From Oscillibacter sp. (GTDB lineage Bacteria; Bacillota; Clostridia; Oscillospirales; Oscillospiraceae), in the NCBI RefSeq assembly GCF_028693505.1, contig NZ_JAQUVF010000006.1:1-64000 (forward strand): a stretch of DNA of 64,000 nucleotides, in the 5' to 3' direction. Position 1 is the first letter of the stretch; every line of letters begins with the position of its first letter. Made by a program: the position numbers and the translations under genes. The notes beneath the pieces were generated by a model. It worked only from the letters and a program-made list of their open reading frames with translations, did no database searches and was not told the DNA's origin. Below, piece by piece: positions 42,689-50,321 of this stretch.

Positions 42689-42762
42689 GAGAAAACCTTG
42701 TATTTTTGGAATATCTATGCTATTGTGGACAAAAATAATGACAGGTAAGGAGAAATGGAACG

Positions 42763-43026
42763 ATGACGATTTCCTTTCGGCCCAAGGGCGTTTGCTCGCA
42801 GGAAATGCAGGTGGAGGTGGACGACGGGGGCGTGATCCGCGACCTGCGGATTTTGGGCGGATGCAGCGGTAATTTACAGGGGATCGCGGCCTTGGTGCGG
42901 GATATGCCTGCTCAGGAGGCGATTCGCCGGTTGAAGGGGATCCGCTGTGGCTTTAAAAGCACCTCCTGCCCGGACCAGCTGGCACAGGGGCTGGAGAAAA
43001 TTTTGAGCGAAGCGGGCAAAGCGTGA
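42763..43026 (+). CDS. TSCPD-domain (TIGR03905) protein
   Basis: An 87-residue protein matching the small TSCPD family. It begins FRPKGVCSQEMQVEVDDGGVIRDL. GGCSGNLQGIAALV in the centre and the C-terminal CGFKSTSCPDQLAQGL carry the namesake T-S-C-P-D. The domain also occurs at the end of B12-dependent ribonucleotide reductases, where cysteines take part in redox. The stand-alone role is unknown. AAGGAG precedes ATG 42763 with a ~12-nt gap. Confidence 0.88.
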   Translation: MTISFRPKGVCSQEMQVEVDDGGVIRDLRILGGCSGNLQGIAALVRDMPAQEAIRRLKGIRCGFKSTSCPDQLAQGLEKILSEAGKA

Positions 43027-43030
43027 GAGA

Positions 43031-43064
43031 AACCGGCCTGCGCTGCGGCGCGGGCCGGTTTTGG
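43031..43064 (+). terminator. Terminator of TSCPD gene
   Basis: An ACCGGCC/GGCCGGT stem (about 43031-43061) with trailing TTTT. Confidence 0.65.
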
Positions 43065-43070
43065 TTTCAG

Positions 43071-43099
43071 TAGACAAATTACGGGAATAATGATACACT
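43071..43099 (+). promoter_or_regulatory. Promoter of GT4 glycosyltransferase gene
   Basis: TAGACA (43071-43076), 17 bp, then TACACT (43094-43099) with a TGA extended -10. Confidence 0.65.
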
Positions 43100-43151
43100 G
43101 AAAATACAACCGGGATGCCGGCAGAAAACCGGGGAAAGTGCGGTTACAGAT

Positions 43152-44291
43152 ATGAAAATCGTATTGGTCATCGACCAGTTTGACGACGCCAACAACGGCA
43201 CCACCATCAGCGCCCGCCGATTTGCCACGGCGCTGAAGGAGCACGGCAACGAGGTGCGGGTCATTGCCACCGGCAAGCCTGCGGATTATAAATACGCCGT
43301 TCGGCAGATGCGCTTTTTCCCCATTGTGGAGCAGTTGATCACCAGTCAGGGAATGCGGCTTGCCATTCCCAACCGCCACGTGTTTGAAAAGGCGGCGGCT
43401 TGGGCGGACGTGGTGCATTTTATGATGCCCTCGCCGCTGGCGGTCATGGGGCTGCGACATGTGGAAAAGTTGGGCATCCCCCACACGGCGGCCTTCCACT
43501 GCCAGCCGGAGAATATCACCTTTACGCTCCACATGGGAAACAGCAAACGGGTGAATGATTTTGTGTATAACCGCTTTCGGGACACCTTTTTTAACCGCTT
43601 CACCCACATCCACTGCCCCAGCAATATGATTGCCGGGCAGCTGCGCCAGCATGGCTACACCGCCCAGCTCCACGTGATCTCCAACGGCATCAGCCCGCAG
43701 TACGTCTATGGGAAAGGCCCCAAGGAGGACTGGATGGCGGGCAAGTTCAATGTGCTGATGGTGGGCCGCTACGCGGGAGAAAAGAGACAGGACGTGCTGA
43801 TCGAGGCCTGCTGCAAAAGCCGCTACGCCGCGCAGATTCAGCTGATTCTGGCAGGCAAGGGCCCGCTGGAGAAAAAATACCGCAATCTTGCCCAGAAACT
43901 GCCCAATCCCATCGTGATGGAGTTTTACGAGCCTTCCCGCCTGCTGGAGATTTTGCATATGGCGGATTTGTACGTGCACACCTCCGACGCCGAGATCGAG
44001 GCCATGAGCTGTATGGAGGCATTTGCCTGCGGCCTGGTGCCGGTCATCGCCAACTCGCCCCGCTCCGCAACGCCCCAGTTTGCATTGGATGAGCAGAGCC
44101 TGTTTCCCGCCGGGGACAGCGCGGCGTTGGCGGAACGGATCGACTGGTGGTTTGAGCATCCCGCAGAGCGCTCCGAGATGGAGCGCCGTTACGCCGAACA
44201 CGCCAAAGCGTATGCGCTGGAAGCGTCTATCGAGCAGACGGAGGAAATGTTCCGTCTGGCAATTGCGGAACAGAAGCAAAAAAGAGATTAA
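43152..44291 (+). CDS. GT4-family glycosyltransferase
   Basis: A 379-residue GT-B glycosyltransferase. The N-terminal domain opens IVLVIDQFDDANNGTTISARRFATALKEHGNEV. The C-terminal GT4 nucleotide-sugar site includes NVLMVGRYAGEKRQDVLIEA and a DAEIEAMSCMEAFACGLVPV acidic E-x7-E motif. Such enzymes resemble diacylglycerol glucosyl- or mannosyl-transferases, so a glycolipid product is possible. The substrate cannot be read from sequence. It is monocistronic with its own promoter and terminator. Confidence 0.9.
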   Translation: MKIVLVIDQFDDANNGTTISARRFATALKEHGNEVRVIATGKPADYKYAVRQMRFFPIVEQLITSQGMRLAIPNRHVFEKAAAWADVVHFMMPSPLAVMGLRHVEKLGIPHTAAFHCQPENITFTLHMGNSKRVNDFVYNRFRDTFFNRFTHIHCPSNMIAGQLRQHGYTAQLHVISNGISPQYVYGKGPKEDWMAGKFNVLMVGRYAGEKRQDVLIEACCKSRYAAQIQLILAGKGPLEKKYRNLAQKLPNPIVMEFYEPSRLLEILHMADLYVHTSDAEIEAMSCMEAFACGLVPVIANSPRSATPQFALDEQSLFPAGDSAALAERIDWWFEHPAERSEMERRYAEHAKAYALEASIEQTEEMFRLAIAEQKQKRD

Positions 44292-44296
44292 AAAGT

Positions 44297-44325
44297 AGCC
44301 GCCGGGGAACCGGCGGCTGTTTTTG
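44297..44325 (+). terminator. Terminator of GT4 gene
   Basis: AGCCGCCGG-GGAA-CCGGCGGCT (44297-44318) followed by GTTTTT. Confidence 0.88.
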
Positions 44326-44359
44326 CGCATAGAATGGAGCAGCAATGCGAAAGCGGGAT

Positions 44360-44409
44360 CATCCGAGTCCGTTTGCAGCGCGGTACGTCCTGCGGGACGG
44401 ACTCGGATG
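44360..44409 (+). other. Long stem-loop in the cwlJ leader
   Basis: A 13-bp perfect inverted repeat (CATCCGAGTCCGT at 44360-44372, complement at 44397-44409) with a 24-nt loop, ending ~14 nt before the ribosome site. There is no T-run. A CATAGAAT (44328-44335) upstream fits a sigma-E/K -10. Confidence 0.5.
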
Positions 44410-44438
44410 GCCCTGGTTTGGCCAAGGAGGAAGAGACA

Positions 44439-44879
44439 ATGGCTTATTCCGACCGGGAATTGCTGGCGCGTTTAATCCAGTGTGAGGCAGGAGGAGAAGG
44501 AGAAACCGGGATGAAGGCAGTGGCGGGTGTGGTCATGAACCGCGTCCATGCCAAGGGCGGGGAATATGCCCGGGTGGGCCAGGGCAGTATCCGCAACATC
44601 ATCTTTCAGCCGTACCAATTCGTCTGCGCCAGTGAAACAGAACGCGGCGCCTACAATCCACAAAATATTTACAATATGCGGCCCGAACAAATCCACTACG
44701 ATATCGCCGACTGGGCCATTGCGGGAAACCGGCTGCCGGACGTGGCGGAGTCCCTGTGGTTTTACAATCCCTTCGGCCCCAAGTGCCGGTCTCGCTTTCC
44801 GTCGGACGTGGGGTACTGGCAAACGAGAATCGGCGATCACTGCTTCTACAATCCGACCGATGCGTATTATAAGACTTAA
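44439..44879 (+). CDS. cwlJ: Cell-wall hydrolase, CwlJ/SleB type (spore germination)
   Basis: A 146-residue Hydrolase_2 (SleB/CwlJ) catalytic domain with no export signal or PG-binding domain, as in CwlJ. DRELLARLIQCEAGGEGETGMKAVAGVVMNRV carries the catalytic Glu. GSIRNIIFQPYQFVC and a SLWFYNP segment are also family motifs. It is predicted to degrade spore cortex during germination. The adjacent downstream gene encodes a GerQ-like protein, reproducing the cwlJ-gerQ pair of Bacillus in which GerQ retains CwlJ in the coat. AAGGAGG before ATG 44439 sets the start. Confidence 0.92.
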   Translation: MAYSDRELLARLIQCEAGGEGETGMKAVAGVVMNRVHAKGGEYARVGQGSIRNIIFQPYQFVCASETERGAYNPQNIYNMRPEQIHYDIADWAIAGNRLPDVAESLWFYNPFGPKCRSRFPSDVGYWQTRIGDHCFYNPTDAYYKT

Positions 44880-44897
44880 AAAATGGAGAGGTGCATT

Positions 44898-45518
44898 ATG
44901 ATGAATTATCCGACCGGCGCAGCCGCCCGGTACGGGATGAGCGCAGGAAGCGCGGGGCAGGGAAATATGCCTGTCGCCCAGAATGGAGCCGGACAGGAGT
45001 GGGCCGGCGAGGTTACCTACCAGCCGCCCGGCTACAACACCAACGCGGTACCCGGCTTAGAGCCCGGCGTGACGCTCGGCTACAACACGAACACGATGCC
45101 CGGTCTGACGCCGGGCATGACGCCCATGGGGTTCCCCACGGGCCAGCCGATGCCGCAGCAGATGCCGGGAACAGGGGGGAGACAGACTTTGGAAATGTCC
45201 CCGAGCGTTCCGGATGAGACAGTGGAAAATCCCACCACCGTAGAAGAAGCGCATCTGGGCTCCCTGCGGGCGCTGCTGATGAAAAACCTGGGACACTACG
45301 TTGTTGCCACCTTCCTGGTCGGGACCCAGAGCCCGGTTTCCTGGGAGGGATTCCTCCACAGCGTGGGCAACGATTATCTGGTGATTTTCCAGCCGGATCA
45401 GGGCCGGTATATCACCGGCGATTTCTATTCCCTGAAATTCGTGGAGTTTCACGATACCGCCGGCGTCAAGCCCTCTTGCCCAGGCTATCGCCGCAGGGAC
45501 GGCGTTCACATCTGGTAG
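44898..45518 (+). CDS. gerQ: GerQ-like spore coat protein
   Basis: A 206-residue protein. The N-terminal half is low complexity, rich in Gly, Pro, Met, Gln, Asn and Tyr with near-repeats (GYNTNAVPGLEPGVT, GYNTNTMPGLTPGMT). The C-terminal ~95 residues (LRALLMKNLGHYVVATFLVG, SVGNDYLVIFQPDQGRYI, FYSLKFVEF) resemble the GerQ domain. In Bacillus, GerQ is a transglutaminase-crosslinked coat protein needed for CwlJ localisation. Position right after the CwlJ gene supports the call. GGAGAGG precedes ATG 44898. An earlier ATG at 44883 lies before that site. Confidence 0.85.
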   Translation: MMNYPTGAAARYGMSAGSAGQGNMPVAQNGAGQEWAGEVTYQPPGYNTNAVPGLEPGVTLGYNTNTMPGLTPGMTPMGFPTGQPMPQQMPGTGGRQTLEMSPSVPDETVENPTTVEEAHLGSLRALLMKNLGHYVVATFLVGTQSPVSWEGFLHSVGNDYLVIFQPDQGRYITGDFYSLKFVEFHDTAGVKPSCPGYRRRDGVHIW

Positions 45519-45547
45519 TTGTCAAATTGCTCCCGGCGTGATAAAAT
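45519..45547 (+). promoter_or_regulatory. Promoter of nitroreductase gene
   Basis: TTGTCA (45519-45524), 17 bp, then TAAAAT (45542-45547) with a TGA extended -10, starting right after the gerQ stop. Confidence 0.78.
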
Positions 45548-45619
45548 CAACGCAAATGATTTGGCGCTGCGGGGAAGGTCCCGGCGCGGCAATCGATACA
45601 AAAGAGAGGAAGAGATTCC

Positions 45620-46132
45620 ATGGATTTTGCAATGCTAGCCGCGCAGCGGTATTCCCTGCGCAAATTCAGCGACCGGCCCATTGAGCCGGAGAAGTTGGCA
45701 GTCGTGCTGGCGGCGGGCCACAACGCGCCCACCGCCCACAATAACCAGCCCCAGCGCATTTTCGTACTTCAAAGTCCGGAGGCGCTTGCAAAGGCCGACG
45801 CGTGCATGGACTCCCATTTCGCGCCGCCTATGATTCTGGTGGTGGCCTATGACCCCCAAAGCGCATGGAAACGGGAGGGAGACGGCAAGAACCACGGCGA
45901 GATCGACGCTGCCATCGCCTCTGCCCAGATGATGCTGCAAGCGGCGGATCTGGGACTGGGCACCACCTACGTGGGGATGTTCGACCCGGAAAAGCTGCTC
46001 TCGGCGTTCCCGGAAATGGCCGGGGTAATGCCTGTCGCCATGATCCCCATGGGCTATCCGGCGGAGGACGCCCGCCCCTCCCGGCTGCATCAAACCCGGA
46101 TGCCGCTGGAGGAAATGGTCCGGTATCTGTGA
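45620..46132 (+). CDS. Nitroreductase-family FMN protein
   Basis: A 170-residue protein of the short nitroreductase family. The N-terminal LAAQRYSLRKFSDRPIE (R-x-S-x-R FMN phosphate contact), the APTAHNNQPQRIFVL segment (S/T-x-x-N-x-QP) and the C-terminal DLGLGTTYVGMF and IPMGYPAE are visible. It is predicted to be a flavin-dependent NAD(P)H oxidoreductase. The substrate is unknown. AGAGAGGAAGAG precedes ATG 45620. It is monocistronic. Confidence 0.92.
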   Translation: MDFAMLAAQRYSLRKFSDRPIEPEKLAVVLAAGHNAPTAHNNQPQRIFVLQSPEALAKADACMDSHFAPPMILVVAYDPQSAWKREGDGKNHGEIDAAIASAQMMLQAADLGLGTTYVGMFDPEKLLSAFPEMAGVMPVAMIPMGYPAEDARPSRLHQTRMPLEEMVRYL

Positions 46133-46134
46133 AA

Positions 46135-46366
46135 AAAAGAGACTGCCGAAAGGCAGTCTCTTCAGCTTGTCGAAAAAGTCTCACAGAGTTTGCCGCCGGG
46201 GCGGCAAAAAAATTTAAATCCGTTTTCGACCGCGGCTTGTACGTGGGCGAAAACACTTTACGCGAAGCGAGCGTCGAATTGTCCGCCGAAAGCGGACCTA
46301 TGAGGCGCGGAGCGTAGCGAAGCCATTTGTCGAAAAAGCCTATTGGCTTTTTCGACAGTCTCTTTT
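46135..46366. repeat. Hairpin-rich spacer with 11-bp terminal inverted repeats
   Basis: The 232-bp spacer between nitroreductase and dacF begins AAAAGAGACTG (46135-46145) and ends CAGTCTCTTTT (46356-46366). Inside are the nitroreductase terminator (GAGACTGCC-GAAA-GGCAGTCTC), TTTGCCGC-CGGG-GCGGCAAA (~46188), GTCCGC-CGAAA-GCGGAC (~46281), a GTCGAAAAAGCC hairpin (46329-46356) and two TTGTCGAAAA copies. It is either a small non-coding mobile element or two similar terminators plus filler. No gene. Confidence 0.5.
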
Positions 46367-46368
46367 CC

Positions 46369-47724
46369 TTATCTTCTGCGTCCCCGGTATCCGCCGCTGC
46401 GCCCGCTCCCGACGCTGCGGCCGTACCGATAGCGCCGACGGCCCAGCAGCAGCTTCCACGCCAGCACAGCCACTGCCAGCACCAGCAAAACTGCCGCCGT
46501 GATCCGGACGGAGGTCCGGGAGAAAAACAGCTGCACATCCCGCCAAAAGACCAGCAGAGCGGAGGCTTCCACGTCATGCATGGCCAAAAGTTCCACGGAG
46601 GCGTATACTGTTCCGTCCTGACTAAGCTCCAGCGTGCCCAGCTTGTCCCCCTCCTTCACCGGCGCTTCCACCGGGTCCTGCATCACCACGGTGCGCTCCA
46701 GCTCCGCCGCGCCTAGATCCTTGGGCAGCAGGGCCTCCACATCCTCGGCGGGGTGGACGGTGACGTGGTCGATCTTGGAGAGGGAAACGGGGACCTCCTT
46801 GACCACCTCCGTGGCGCTTACGATGGTTTGATAGGAAAAATTCTCAAAGCCGTAGTTAAACATCCGGGTGGTCTCTGAAAAGCTGCGGATATTTCCCACG
46901 CCGTTTTCCTCCACCCGGTCCGCGCCCAAAATCACGCTAATGAAGGAGAGACTTCCCCGGGTGGCGGAGGAGACGAGACAGTGGCCCGCCTCGCTGGTGG
47001 ACCCGGTTTTGATGCCGTGGGCCTCCTTGTTGCGATAGCCGATGACCCGCCAGCTGGAGAGGAGGTTGTTGGTGGTGTAAAGATGGCGCTCCGCGCTGAG
47101 GTTGGTGGCGGGAATCACGATATCCGCCGTGTCGCAGATGGGCAAAAATTCCGCGTGCTTCAGCGCGGCGCTGGTGATGAGATACAGGTCCCACGCGGAG
47201 GTGTAGTGCTGCGAATCGTGGAGCCCGTTGGGATTGACAAAGTGGGTGTTTTCGCAGCCAAGCTCCGCCGCCTTCGCGTTCATTTTCTCTACAAAGGCGC
47301 TCACACTGCCCGCAACGCCTTCGGCCAGAATGTCGCAGGCCTCGTTGGCGGAGACCACCAGCATACAGTAGAGAAGGTTGCGCACCGTCATGGTCTCGCC
47401 CACCTTAATGCCGGCGGAGCTGCCGTCGTCGGAAAGTCCCTCCAGCGCGGAGGCGGTGGCGGTGAGCTCCTGATCCAAGGAAAGCTGGCCCGCCTCCACA
47501 GCGTCCAGCACCAAAAGCGCGGTCATAATTTTGGTAAGACTTGCGGGGTAAAGCTCCTGGTGTTCATTTTTGCCATAGACGATCCCACCGGTGCCGGCAT
47601 CCACCAAAAGCGCGGCCTTCGCCAGAATGTTGGGGTCCTCCACGGCGGCGGCGCTGGGGGCGGTCCACAGGCTGAAAAGCAGGCTTAGCAGCAAAAAAAG
47701 GGCAAAAAAGCGTCTTGTTTTCAT
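46369..47724 (-). CDS. D-alanyl-D-alanine carboxypeptidase (DacF/PBP5 type, S11)
   Basis: A 451-residue penicillin-binding protein trimming the terminal D-Ala of peptidoglycan. It has a signal peptide (about 1-27, ending SAAAVED). The active-site triad is S62-L-T-K65 (PASLTKI), SAN (VVSANEAC) and KTG (HGIKTGSTSEAG). The S11 C-terminal beta domain follows, then a membrane helix (about 408-427) and a short Arg/Gly/Tyr-rich tail. A true transmembrane anchor replaces the usual amphipathic helix. In sporulating species DacF adjusts cortex crosslinking. GGGAG precedes ATG 47724. Confidence 0.95.
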   Translation of the reverse strand: MKTRRFFALFLLLSLLFSLWTAPSAAAVEDPNILAKAALLVDAGTGGIVYGKNEHQELYPASLTKIMTALLVLDAVEAGQLSLDQELTATASALEGLSDDGSSAGIKVGETMTVRNLLYCMLVVSANEACDILAEGVAGSVSAFVEKMNAKAAELGCENTHFVNPNGLHDSQHYTSAWDLYLITSAALKHAEFLPICDTADIVIPATNLSAERHLYTTNNLLSSWRVIGYRNKEAHGIKTGSTSEAGHCLVSSATRGSLSFISVILGADRVEENGVGNIRSFSETTRMFNYGFENFSYQTIVSATEVVKEVPVSLSKIDHVTVHPAEDVEALLPKDLGAAELERTVVMQDPVEAPVKEGDKLGTLELSQDGTVYASVELLAMHDVEASALLVFWRDVQLFFSRTSVRITAAVLLVLAVAVLAWKLLLGRRRYRYGRSVGSGRSGGYRGRRR

Positions 47725-47743
47725 ATCTATCTCCCAAAGAGTA

Positions 47744-47772
47744 TGGTATAATCTTTTTCAGAATTGTGTCAA
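47744..47772 (-). promoter_or_regulatory. Promoter of dacF-like gene
   Basis: On the minus strand TTGACA (47767-47772) is followed 16 bp later by TATACC (or at 18 bp by TACCAT), about 25 bp before the start codon. Confidence 0.55.
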
Positions 47773-47855
47773 AATAAATGGGCCGCATGCGGGCGGAATC
47801 TGCCGGGATGCGATGCCTCTTTACAGTATAACAAAAAAAAGGCGGGAGTTCAACC

Positions 47856-48236
47856 TTGAACGAGCGGAGAAGGGCCACGAAAACTGAGACAATCCTTTTG
47901 GGCATGACGGCACTCTTTTTGTGCATCCTGCTGGCCCTGTTTTTGCACGACCGAAAGGCGGCCGCCGCAGCCGCCGCGGTGGAGACGGACCAAACGGTGC
48001 CGCAGGAGATGATTTTGCCGGACGTTTCGCCCTTGGACCTGAATACCGCCACGGCTGAGGAGCTGGAGACCCTGCCCGGGATCGGACCGGCGCTGGCCAG
48101 CCGGATCGTTTCTTATCGCGCCAGCCACGGCCCTTTTGAAACGATCGAGGAGATCATGGAGGTGCCGGGAATCGGTCAGGGGAAATTTGAGGGACTGCGG
48201 GAGAGCGTGACAGTGGAGGAAGAGGGGACAACATGA
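47856..48236 (+). CDS. ComEA-like helix-hairpin-helix protein
   Basis: A 126-residue membrane-anchored protein with one N-terminal helix (about 11-31, ILLGMTALFLCILLALFL), a short linker, then a ComEA-type double HhH DNA-binding domain (LDLNTATAEELETLPGIGPALASRIVSYRASHGPF and EEIMEVPGIGQGKFEGLR). It lacks the SLBB domain of full ComEA. It may bind DNA at the membrane, but competence is not demonstrated. The start is TTG behind GGCGGGAG. The stop overlaps the response regulator start by 4 bp, an unexpected coupling. Confidence 0.88.
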   Translation: MNERRRATKTETILLGMTALFLCILLALFLHDRKAAAAAAAVETDQTVPQEMILPDVSPLDLNTATAEELETLPGIGPALASRIVSYRASHGPFETIEEIMEVPGIGQGKFEGLRESVTVEEEGTT

Positions 48237-48910
48237 AAATTCTGGTGGTGGACGACGAGCGGACGCTGGTCAAGGGCATGAAATTCAATCTGGAGAACGA
48301 GGGGTACGCGGTGGAGTGCGCCTATGACGGCGCTGCCGCCGTGGAGATGGCCCGCAGCGGCAGCTTCGATCTTCTGGTGCTGGACGTGATGATGCCGGAG
48401 GTGGACGGGCTGGAGGCGTGTATGCGCATCCGGGAGTTTTCCAATGTCCCCATCATCATGCTGACGGCAAAAAGCGAGGACGCCGACAAGCTGATGGGCT
48501 TTGAGTGCGGCGCGGACGATTATCTCACCAAGCCTTTCAACATTCTGGAGCTGAAGGCCCGGGTCCGGGCGCTGCTGCGCCGGGCCGCCGGCGTGCAGCG
48601 CGCCCAGGGCGATGTTCTGACGGCGGGGGATCTGTCGCTGGACACCCGGGAGCGGGTGGCGATCCGAGAGGGAAAGCTCGTGGAGCTTACCGCCAAGGAG
48701 TACGATCTTGTTGAGCTGCTGATGCGCAACCCCCGGCGGGTATACAGCCGGGAGAATTTGATGAATGTGGTGTGGGGATACACCTATGCCGGGGATTACC
48801 GCACCGTGGACGTCCACATCCGCCGTCTGCGGGAGAAGCTGGAGAAAAATCCGGCGGAGCCGGATCACATTATGACCAAGTGGGGAGTGGGGTACTATTT
48901 CAAGGGATAA
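48233..48910 (+). CDS. OmpR/PhoB-family response regulator
   Basis: A 225-residue two-component regulator. The receiver domain has the DDE acidic residues (VVDDERT), phospho-acceptor Asp51 (VLDVMMPEVDG), Thr (MLTAKSE) and Lys (LTKPFN). The C-terminal winged helix is of OmpR type (ELTAKEYDLVELLMRNPRRVYSRENL and TVDVHIRRLREKLE). It is coupled to the upstream comEA-like gene and followed 10 bp later by the cognate kinase. It is similar in type to WalR/PhoP/MtrA, but the regulon is unknown. Confidence 0.95.
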   Translation: MKILVVDDERTLVKGMKFNLENEGYAVECAYDGAAAVEMARSGSFDLLVLDVMMPEVDGLEACMRIREFSNVPIIMLTAKSEDADKLMGFECGADDYLTKPFNILELKARVRALLRRAAGVQRAQGDVLTAGDLSLDTRERVAIREGKLVELTAKEYDLVELLMRNPRRVYSRENLMNVVWGYTYAGDYRTVDVHIRRLREKLEKNPAEPDHIMTKWGVGYYFKG

Positions 48911-48920
48911 GGGGTCTTAT

Positions 48921-50321
48921 TTGGACAGCTTGCAGGCGAAATTCGGCTTGAGCTACATCCTCATCATCGCCGCCGTGCTGTTGCTGCTCAATACGTATCC
49001 GCTGCTGGTGTCGGAGGATCTGGTGTTTCGCTCCAAGGAAACCACCCTGCAAGCCAGCGTTTCCGTGATGGTCTATTCCCTGTCGGGGCTGGACCGCCTG
49101 AACGAAGAAAACGTGGCGGAGGCCATGGCAGTGGTGGAGGAGACGGGCCTTTCCCGTATTCTCGTGACCAACAGCTCCGGAAAGGTGCTCTACGATTCCC
49201 GGGAGACCGGGGGCGCTGTGGGGGAATACACCTTTTACACGGAAATTGTACAGGCGCTGCTTGGAAACGACGCGTTTCGCTGCGCGTTCCGGGACGGCGC
49301 GTTCCGCAGCCACGCCTCCTCCCCGGTGCTCTATCAAAACCGGATCATCGGCGCGGTGTACGCCTATGAATACGATACGGAGCAGGGCGCGCTGCTGGGC
49401 GGGTTGCAGGGGAATCTCATGCGGCTTTCCATGGGCGTGGGCGCGGTGGTGCTGGCGCTCAGCGGCCTTTTGTCCATGGCGCTGACGAAGAAGATCAGCG
49501 AGCTTCTCACGGCGATTCGGGAGGTGCGGGAGGGCGCATACAGCCACCGCACGGAAATTCGGGGCCGGGATGAGATCGCCCAGCTGGGACAGGAGTTCAA
49601 CAGCCTGACCGACCGGCTTCAGACCACGGAGAATGCCCGGCGTCGGTTTGTGTCCGACGCCTCCCACGAGCTGAAAACGCCGCTGGCGGCCATTCGTCTG
49701 CTGACGGATTCCATTTTGCAAACGGAGAATATCGACCCCGCCATCACCCGGGAGTTTGTGTCGGATATCGGTGCGGAGGCGGAGCGGCTCACCCGCATCA
49801 CAGAGGACCTGCTGCGGCTGACCAGGCTGGACAGCGGCGTTTTGGATACGCCCGTGGTGGTGGACGTGCTTCCGGTTTTGGAGCAGGTCATGCGGATGAT
49901 GAGTCTGGTGGCCCACGAAAAGAAAATTGACCTCACCTACGTGGCCAGCGACGACTGCACGGTGCTGGCCACGCGGGACGAAATCCATCAGGTGATCTAC
50001 AACCTGACGGATAACGCCATCAAATACTCCTCCGTGGGGGGCGCGGTGCAGGTGTCTCTTCGGCGGGAGCGGGGGCAGGTGGTATTGTCCGTGGAGGATA
50101 ACGGCGCCGGCATTCCGGAAACCGATCTGCCCCGGATCTTCGAGCGGTTTTATCGGGTGGACAAGGCCCGTTCCCGGGAAGCCGGCGGAACCGGACTGGG
50201 ACTTTCCATCGTCAGCAACACGGTGGAAAAGCGGGGCGGAACGGTGTCTGCCGCCAACCGGGCGGAGGGCGGCGCCGTGTTCACGGTTTGCTGGCCCGGC
50301 GTGGAAGGAGGGACGGCATGA
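48921..50321 (+). CDS. Sensor histidine kinase (HAMP, HisKA, HATPase_c)
   Basis: A 466-residue membrane kinase with two membrane helices (about 9-28 and 169-191) flanking a ~140-residue extracytoplasmic sensor. After them come HAMP (about 192-240), HisKA with the phosphorylated His in SDASHELKTPL and an ATPase domain (N-box NLTDNAIKYSS, G1 VEDNGAGIP, F-box FERFYRVDKARS, G2 GGTGLGLSIV). The start is TTG 48921 behind AAGGGG. It overlaps the GerMN lipoprotein gene by 4 bp, so that protein may modulate the sensor, as LpqB does for MtrB. Confidence 0.95.
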   Translation: MDSLQAKFGLSYILIIAAVLLLLNTYPLLVSEDLVFRSKETTLQASVSVMVYSLSGLDRLNEENVAEAMAVVEETGLSRILVTNSSGKVLYDSRETGGAVGEYTFYTEIVQALLGNDAFRCAFRDGAFRSHASSPVLYQNRIIGAVYAYEYDTEQGALLGGLQGNLMRLSMGVGAVVLALSGLLSMALTKKISELLTAIREVREGAYSHRTEIRGRDEIAQLGQEFNSLTDRLQTTENARRRFVSDASHELKTPLAAIRLLTDSILQTENIDPAITREFVSDIGAEAERLTRITEDLLRLTRLDSGVLDTPVVVDVLPVLEQVMRMMSLVAHEKKIDLTYVASDDCTVLATRDEIHQVIYNLTDNAIKYSSVGGAVQVSLRRERGQVVLSVEDNGAGIPETDLPRIFERFYRVDKARSREAGGTGLGLSIVSNTVEKRGGTVSAANRAEGGAVFTVCWPGVEGGTA

